From Candidatus Proruminimicrobium quisquiliarum (GTDB taxonomy: Bacteria; Elusimicrobiota; Endomicrobiia; Endomicrobiales; Endomicrobiaceae), in contig JAHDRN010000013.1 in NCBI GenBank assembly GCA_018433245.1, positions 78,979-142,978 of the forward strand: 64,000 nt of DNA, written 5' to 3'. The number at the start of each line of letters is the position of its first letter. The stretch's first letter is position 1. Made by a program: the position numbers and the translations under genes. The notes beneath the pieces are model-generated. The model ran no database searches. It had not been told where the DNA came from and saw only the letters and a program-made list of their open reading frames with translations. This document shows, piece after piece, positions 59,137 through 64,000 of the stretch.

Positions 59137-59715
59137 ATGAAAAAAGATTATTTATTAGACTTGTTTAATTTAAATCAAACTGTTTTTACTGTCAAGAATA
59201 TATCTTTATTATGGCAAACAGCCGATATGCCTTTTGTTAACAAAAAACTTTACAGATATACAAAAGCAAATAAACTTTTCAGAATTAAAAAAGCAATTTA
59301 TGCTAAAAACGAAAATTTTGATAGATTAGAGTTTGCCGTAAAACTATGGACTCCCTCGTATATAAGTTTTGAAACGGTAACGGCTAAAGCAGGATTAACA
59401 TTTCAATATTACAGCCAAATATTTATTGCAACTTACCAGTCAAAAGAAATAGAAATATTAAAACAAAAATATGTTTTCAGAAAACTGAAAGATTCTGTTT
59501 TGACAAATCTTGCCGGTATTGAAAATACGGGAACATATAATATTGCTTCGGCGGAAAGGGCATTTTTAGATATAATATATTTAAATAAAAATTATTATTT
59601 TGATAATTTATCAAATTTAAATTGGGATAAAGTTTTTGAAATTTTGCCGATATATCAAAATAAAAATATGATTAAGATTGTAGATAAACATTATAAGGAA
59701 AGCAAAAATGCTTAA
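59137..59715 (+). CDS. AbiEi-type antitoxin / transcriptional regulator
   Basis: The 192-residue protein has an N-terminal winged-helix-like half (NQTVFTVKNISLLWQ, FRIKKAIYAKNE) and a C-terminal half with the usual AbiEi segment WTPSYISFETVTAKAGL and ASAERAFLDIIYLN. In type IV toxin-antitoxin systems it represses the operon and opposes the AbiEii toxin. It overlaps the downstream gene by 8 bases. No strong ribosome binding site is visible. Confidence 0.8.
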   Translation: MKKDYLLDLFNLNQTVFTVKNISLLWQTADMPFVNKKLYRYTKANKLFRIKKAIYAKNENFDRLEFAVKLWTPSYISFETVTAKAGLTFQYYSQIFIATYQSKEIEILKQKYVFRKLKDSVLTNLAGIENTGTYNIASAERAFLDIIYLNKNYYFDNLSNLNWDKVFEILPIYQNKNMIKIVDKHYKESKNA

Positions 59716-60403
59716 TGTTTCTGAACACAGAAAAATTTTAATCCAAATTTTAAAAGATATCTATACCGATACGTCAATAGCCTCATATTTGGGCTTTAAA
59801 GGCGGAACTGCCTGTTTGTTATTTCACGGCTTGGACAGATTTTCAGTTGATCTTGATTTTGATTTGCTTGACCTAAAGCAACAGGAACTTGTTTTTAAAA
59901 CAATAGAGAAGATATTATTAAATTACGGAAAATTAAAAGATAAACGCGAAAAAAGATATAATTTATTCTTTTTACTGGAATATTACGGTAAAGTTTTGAC
60001 AAATCCTAATATTAAAGTTGAAATTAATATAAGAAATTTTAATTCAAAATATGAGATACTTAACTTTCTAGGTATATCAATGCAGGTAATGACGAAAGAG
60101 GATATTTTGGCGCATAAATTAGTTGCCATGTATGAAAGAATTAATAAAGCAAACAGAGACATTTATGATGTTTATTTCTTTCTAAACAAAAGATGGACGC
60201 CAAATAAAGCAATTATAGAAACCAGAACAAATATGAAATATAAAGATTTTATAGTACAAGCAATTAAGCAATTGGAAAAAGTAGATAACAGGCAAATAGT
60301 ATCGGGATTAGGGGAATTGCTTAATGATAAACAAAAAGTTTGGGTAAAAACCAAACTTTTACAGGAAACTATTTTTTTATTAAAAATGCAAAATGAAGCA
60401 TAA
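59708..60403 (+). CDS. AbiEii-type nucleotidyltransferase toxin
   Basis: The 231-residue protein belongs to the AbiEii/DUF1814 nucleotidyltransferases: FKGGTACLLF at residues 30-39, R44-x-S46-x-D48-L-D50-F (DRFSVDLDFD), then INIRNFNSKYE and EDILAHKLVAMYER. These are the family's four motifs. The toxin is thought to act by transferring nucleotides to tRNA or another target. It forms an operon with the AbiEi gene upstream. All catalytic residues are intact. Confidence 0.87.
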   Translation: MLNVSEHRKILIQILKDIYTDTSIASYLGFKGGTACLLFHGLDRFSVDLDFDLLDLKQQELVFKTIEKILLNYGKLKDKREKRYNLFFLLEYYGKVLTNPNIKVEINIRNFNSKYEILNFLGISMQVMTKEDILAHKLVAMYERINKANRDIYDVYFFLNKRWTPNKAIIETRTNMKYKDFIVQAIKQLEKVDNRQIVSGLGELLNDKQKVWVKTKLLQETIFLLKMQNEA

Positions 60404-60433
60404 TATATTAAATAGAAACTTCGGAGGCAGAAA

Positions 60434-61189
60434 ATGTTAAGTATGAAAAAAATTTTAATTTTAATATTTTTTTTTATATGCGCCGCTTCAGTTTATGCCG
60501 GGGCTCCATCCGAAATACGATATAACGGCAAACTTAAAACATACGGTAGCGACGCAAACGGCTCAAAAAATATGAATTTTTTGATTTTTGACGGTTTAAC
60601 GGGCGGTTCGTTGTTGTGGCAGTCCGGCAGTCAATCAGTGTCTGTTTCAAGCGGTATTTTTTCTTATGTAATGCAGCCGTCAAACGTAAATTGGCAGGTT
60701 AAAGATTGTTATCTTGAAGTCGTAATAGACGGTAAAGTAATGACTCCAAGAGAAAAACTTACGTCTGTCCCTTATGCAATCCATGCAGATAACGGACTTG
60801 TTAAAGGGATGATTATAATGTGGTACGGAGAAGAATCTGCAATTCCCGACGGCTGGGCGTTATGCGACGGACAAGTGCATAACGGCGTTCAAACGCCGGA
60901 TTTAAGAGACAGATTTATAGTCGGCGCAGGTTCAAGTTATAATTTAAATGATACAGGCGGAGAAGTAACACACACATTAACAATAGATGAGATGCCAAGT
61001 CATAATCATACTATTAATGTGCAAAATAATACTGAAAGTGGGGCTAGTAATATTGTTAACACTGTTGGCAGTGCTGGTGCCTCTTTTGAGTTTAATAATA
61101 TATGGGTAACAAATGACTCTGGAGGAACATTGGCACATAATAATATGCCACCATATTATGCTTTATATTATATTATGCGAGTTAAATAA
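60434..61189 (+). CDS. Secreted protein with phage tail-collar domain
   Basis: A signal peptide (KKILILIFFFICAASVYA) is followed by a beta-rich N-terminal domain of about 85 residues (PSEIRYNGKL, GLTGGSLLWQSGSQSVSV, SVPYAIHADN). From about residue 128 comes a tail-collar domain: PDGWALCDGQ, TPDLRDRFIVGAGS, GGEVTHTLTIDEMPSHNHTI, ending NMPPYYALYYIMRVK. This is the domain of phage fibre collars and of the microcystin-dependent MdpB proteins. Here it is exported by the cell, not encoded in the prophage. The start ATG has CGGAGGCAGAAA upstream. Function is unknown; surface fibre or adhesin is possible. Confidence 0.82.
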   Translation: MLSMKKILILIFFFICAASVYAGAPSEIRYNGKLKTYGSDANGSKNMNFLIFDGLTGGSLLWQSGSQSVSVSSGIFSYVMQPSNVNWQVKDCYLEVVIDGKVMTPREKLTSVPYAIHADNGLVKGMIIMWYGEESAIPDGWALCDGQVHNGVQTPDLRDRFIVGAGSSYNLNDTGGEVTHTLTIDEMPSHNHTINVQNNTESGASNIVNTVGSAGASFEFNNIWVTNDSGGTLAHNNMPPYYALYYIMRVK

Positions 61190-61192
61190 GAT

Positions 61193-62188
61193 ATGTCTAT
61201 AATTTCAATCATTATACCTGTTTACAATGTTGAAAAATATCTAAGACAATGTTTGGATAGTATTGTAAGCCAAACATTTACGGATTTTGAATGTATATGC
61301 GTTAATGACGGCTCAACCGATAATTCCTTATCAATTTTACAAGAATATGCAAACAAAGATAAAAGATTAAAAATAGTATCTCAAAAAAACGAAGGAAATT
61401 ACAGTGCAAGAAATAGAGGTATTAAACTTTCAAATAGCGAATATATAACCTTTATAGATTCCGATGATTGGATTGAAAATAATTATTTGGAAAAGTTATA
61501 TAGCAATATTACCGTAAATGATGATGTTGTTATTTGTGTGTTTAAAACATATGAAACTAAAGATAATATATTTAAAAGAGATCCAAATTTTGCGACCATC
61601 AGTAAGTTGTATAAAAAACTAATTGCCCAAAAAAACAAACATATCAAAAATATTTTTAAATTTACCGATTTAACAAGATCTGTTTGCGGTAAATTATACA
61701 GGAGCAGTGTTATAAAGGATAATAATATTATGTTTTTTGATAATATTCGCAGCAGTGTAGATTACAGTTTTAATATTATATTTAATATGTATGCAAAAAA
61801 TATTGTTTTTATAAAAGATGAACTTTATATTTATAGAAAACAGATTTTATCTGTAACAAGTAATAATGAGAACTTGCGTATAAATGCATTTTATTCTTTT
61901 GTTGAATTGATAAAAAATTTGGATAAAAGAAATTTCAACGGTAAGATAATAAAACATATTTGCATAAATCATTTATTGCATCGTATCGGTAAAATTTCAA
62001 AAAATGTTTCAGAACAAAATAAAAAGGAAATACTTAAATCAATAGATAAAACTTTGTTTTATCTATTGAATAATTCAAAAAATATTGGATTAATTTATAA
62101 ACTTAAATTAAAATTAAGTATATTTATATTTAAAAATTTTAATTTGACCGGTTTTAAAATATTTAGAATATTAAAAAATATAATGTGA
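61193..62188 (+). CDS. Family 2 glycosyltransferase
   Basis: The N-terminal 110 residues form a GT-A nucleotide-sugar-binding domain: ISIIIPVYNVEKYLRQCLDSI, CVNDGSTDNSL, GNYSARNRGI and FIDSDDW, which holds the metal-binding acidic motif. The C-terminal 200 residues are helical and lack transmembrane helices, as in many enzymes that extend capsule or O-antigen chains. The last 40 residues are basic and may touch the membrane. It begins three bases after the tail-collar gene. Donor and acceptor sugars cannot be told. Confidence 0.88.
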   Translation: MSIISIIIPVYNVEKYLRQCLDSIVSQTFTDFECICVNDGSTDNSLSILQEYANKDKRLKIVSQKNEGNYSARNRGIKLSNSEYITFIDSDDWIENNYLEKLYSNITVNDDVVICVFKTYETKDNIFKRDPNFATISKLYKKLIAQKNKHIKNIFKFTDLTRSVCGKLYRSSVIKDNNIMFFDNIRSSVDYSFNIIFNMYAKNIVFIKDELYIYRKQILSVTSNNENLRINAFYSFVELIKNLDKRNFNGKIIKHICINHLLHRIGKISKNVSEQNKKEILKSIDKTLFYLLNNSKNIGLIYKLKLKLSIFIFKNFNLTGFKIFRILKNIM

Positions 62189-62197
62189 GATAAACAA

Positions 62198-63001
62198 TTG
62201 GGAAAATCAGATATTTCAATTATTTTAGTTACAAGAAATTCAAAATCGGTGTTATTTAATTGTTTAAAAAGTTTAGACAATAACGATATCTTATCGTCAT
62301 ATAAAAATGCCGAATGGATTATCGTTGATAATGCAAGTTCGGACGGTTCAATAGAAGAAGTAAATAAAATATATCCTGATGTCAAAATTATAAAAAACAA
62401 TGAAAATCTGGGTTTTGCCAAAGCCTGTAATCAGGGGATTAAAATTTCAACATCCGAATATCTGTTATTTATCAACACGGATACGGAGATACAACAAAAC
62501 GCTATATCAAAATTATATGATTGTATAACCGGTGATATGAATATAGGTGTTGTGGGTCCTCGTTTAATAAGAAAAAACGGCACGATTCAAAAATCCGCAT
62601 ATCCCGAAGCGACGTTGTTTACTGAAATTTTCAAGCCGATAGTTAAAATTTATGTTTCAATAAAAGAAAGATTTTATTCTTTAAACAAACCAAATACCGT
62701 CCGGTCATTGAGAGGAGCCTGTTTTATGGTAAGCAGGGAAACCGTTAATGCTGCGGGGCTATTTGATGAACAATATTTTTTCTATCTTGAAGAAACTGAT
62801 TTGTTCAGAAGAATAAGGCTTAACGGTAAAAAAATATGTTATCTGCCCGATTCAAAAGTCTATCATTACGGAGGACTTGGAAGCGACGATAAAATGACTT
62901 TTGATAAAAAGAAAATGTATAACCGGTCTCTTTTAAAATATTTTGCTAAAAATAGAAATAAATTTGAAAATTTCGTTATAAAAAAAATTATAGGTGATTA
63001 A
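62198..63001 (+). CDS. Family 2 glycosyltransferase (rhamnosyltransferase-like)
   Basis: The 267-residue protein has ISIILVTRNSKSVLFNCLKSL, WIIVDNASSDGS, NLGFAKACNQGIKIS and FINTDTEI, then RGACFMVSRETVNAAGLFDEQYFFYLEETDLFRRI. That segment is the signature of the rhamnosyltransferase-type GT2 branch, where the Glu-Asp pair near the end is catalytic. The start codon is TTG at 62198; no ATG lies before the first conserved strand. It overlaps the next frame region closely and probably forms one transcript with its neighbours. Confidence 0.86.
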   Translation: MGKSDISIILVTRNSKSVLFNCLKSLDNNDILSSYKNAEWIIVDNASSDGSIEEVNKIYPDVKIIKNNENLGFAKACNQGIKISTSEYLLFINTDTEIQQNAISKLYDCITGDMNIGVVGPRLIRKNGTIQKSAYPEATLFTEIFKPIVKIYVSIKERFYSLNKPNTVRSLRGACFMVSRETVNAAGLFDEQYFFYLEETDLFRRIRLNGKKICYLPDSKVYHYGGLGSDDKMTFDKKKMYNRSLLKYFAKNRNKFENFVIKKIIGD

Positions 63002-63002
63002 A

Positions 63003-63755
63003 ATGAAAATATCTCTTGTAATGATAACAAAAAATGAAGAGCGGAATATAAAAAAATCTCTTTTAAGCGTTATTGATTTAGTTGATGAAATGATAATAGT
63101 TGACAGCGGTTCCGATGACAAAACGATTGAAATTGCAAAACAATTCGGCGCCGTTATAAAAGAAAGAGTTTTTGATTCTTTTACAAACCAAAAAAACTAT
63201 GCCCTTTCTCTTGCGGCAAACGAGTGGGTTCTGCATCTTGACGCTGATGAGTTTGTTTCTTCAGATTTGAAAGAAGAAATAAAACAGACTTTGGAAAATA
63301 CCGGATATGACGCTTTTTATCTGACAAGAAATAATTTTTTTCTCGGCAGACGTATGAAATATGCGGGACTTGCCGGTGAAAAAAGATTGAGGCTTGCAAA
63401 AAAAAGTTTGTCAAAATACACTGGCGGGTTAATACACGAAGAGCTTGTAGTTAACGGCAAAACCGGATATATGAAAAATGCGTTTGAGCATCATCCTTAT
63501 CCGACGCTTGATAATTTTTTTACAAAATTTGACCAATATACTACGCTTGGCGCAATGAAAATGTATGAAAGAAATAAAAAATTTCATATTGTGCATGTTG
63601 CATTCAGGCCGATTCTTGAATTTTTTAAAAGATATGTTTTCAGACTTGGTTTTTTGGACGGATTGGAAGGTTTTGTTTGGGCTGTTTTAGGAACATTTTA
63701 TGTTTTTGTCAAATATATAAAGTTATGGCAGTTGGAAAAAAATAAAAACATTTAA
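63003..63755 (+). CDS. Family 2 glycosyltransferase (WaaE/KdtX-like)
   Basis: The 250-residue protein matches lipid A-core type GT2 enzymes of the WaaE group: ISLVMITKNEERNIKKSLLS, MIIVDSGSDDKTIEIAKQFG, FTNQKNYALSLAANEWVLHLDADE, and FLGRRMKYAG followed by EHHPYPTLDNFFTKFDQY. The C-terminus is hydrophobic (FVWAVLGTFYVFVKYIKLW), as is usual. ATG 63003 is preferred over an in-frame GTG at 62994, which is part of the AGGTGA ribosome binding site. Its likely role is adding a sugar to lipopolysaccharide core or a related glycolipid. Confidence 0.87.
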   Translation: MKISLVMITKNEERNIKKSLLSVIDLVDEMIIVDSGSDDKTIEIAKQFGAVIKERVFDSFTNQKNYALSLAANEWVLHLDADEFVSSDLKEEIKQTLENTGYDAFYLTRNNFFLGRRMKYAGLAGEKRLRLAKKSLSKYTGGLIHEELVVNGKTGYMKNAFEHHPYPTLDNFFTKFDQYTTLGAMKMYERNKKFHIVHVAFRPILEFFKRYVFRLGFLDGLEGFVWAVLGTFYVFVKYIKLWQLEKNKNI

Positions 63756-63762
63756 ATTAAAT

Positions 63763-64000
63763 ATGCTAAATTTTATTTTGAAATTAAATTATTTATTCGC
63801 AGCAGGCATTATATTCACGCATATTGCGGGATATATTGTTTCTTTTGCCTCATTATTGGTTTTTTATAAAAACCGGGAACGGTTAAAACAAGAAAAGATT
63901 TTTACCGCAATGTGTTTATTTTTGGGATACGGATTTGTTTTAGCTTTTTTTGCGGAAGATAAAACAAGCGCTTTTTCCGAAATGTTTAATTATTTTGCAA
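63763..64000 (+). CDS. Polytopic membrane protein, N-terminal part (possible O-antigen ligase/polymerase)
   Basis: The frame opens at ATG 63763, seven bases after the preceding stop, and remains open to the window edge (79 residues seen). Two hydrophobic helices are visible (YLFAAGIIFTHIAGYIVSFASLLVF and FTAMCLFLGYGFVLAFFA) with a basic loop between them (YKNRERLKQEK). The position after three glycosyltransferase genes fits an O-antigen ligase or Wzy-type polymerase, but the conserved part lies outside the window. Confidence 0.65.
   Translation, partial: MLNFILKLNYLFAAGIIFTHIAGYIVSFASLLVFYKNRERLKQEKIFTAMCLFLGYGFVLAFFAEDKTSAFSEMFNYFA

Overview
The window is AT-rich chromosomal DNA from a bacterium with a double-membrane (Gram-negative-type) envelope: it has lipoproteins, secreted proteins, a macromolecular-synthesis operon and a Pst phosphate transporter, all read with the standard code. 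The giant secreted multidomain protein, the GuaB3-type dehydrogenase, the secreted tail-collar protein and the overall base composition remind me of Elusimicrobiota (Endomicrobium-like) or Omnitrophota. That placement is an impression from gene content, not a demonstrated fact.

Region 1 (1 to about 29,376) is the right-hand part of a short-tailed (podovirus-type) prophage, all on the plus strand except two small minus-strand frames. Positions 1-4516 hold small early genes: Cys-rich zinc-binding proteins, an HEXXH protein, a P-loop protein, a nucleotide-modification-associated protein, an HNH nuclease and a radical SAM enzyme. A regulatory island (4517-5024) carries two hairpin terminators, two minus-strand frames and the first copy of an 87-bp direct repeat whose second copy lies just after the terminase genes. 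The late region reads terminase small and large subunits, portal, Bbp19-like protein, collagen-like fibre, lysis genes, scaffold, major capsid, Ig-decorated capsid protein, tail adaptor, tail nozzle, then a T7-like set of ejection proteins ending in a 2505-residue polyvalent protein. The phage stops beside the 3' end of a tRNA-Glu gene, the usual site for tRNA-targeted integration. Integrase and left end lie outside the window.

Region 2 (29,377-40,593) is host DNA: tRNA-Lys and tRNA-Glu on the minus strand, then an FtsH-like membrane protease, a lipoprotein, a small exported protein and a 2673-residue secreted protein that joins TIKI/ChaN-like, phosphoribosyltransferase-like and nucleotidyltransferase-like regions.

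Region 3 (40,600-47,030) holds a HIT protein, rpsU, a NIF3-family protein, dnaG and rpoD (the macromolecular-synthesis cluster), followed by guaB3. Region 4 (47,045-55,081) is a phosphate-uptake operon pstS-pstC-pstA with two different pstB genes, then a TPR/radical SAM protein, phoU, tRNA-Leu and a second radical SAM paralogue. The two PstB proteins have complementary motif defects that predict an asymmetric ATPase heterodimer; I consider this the most distinctive finding.

Region 5 (55,153-64,000) is accessory: a ParB-fold protein, a phosphoesterase, a HEPN/MNT toxin-antitoxin pair, a UDP-sugar dehydrogenase, an AbiEi/AbiEii pair, a secreted tail-collar protein, three family 2 glycosyltransferases and the start of a polytopic membrane protein, probably a surface polysaccharide locus with toxin-antitoxin modules embedded in it.
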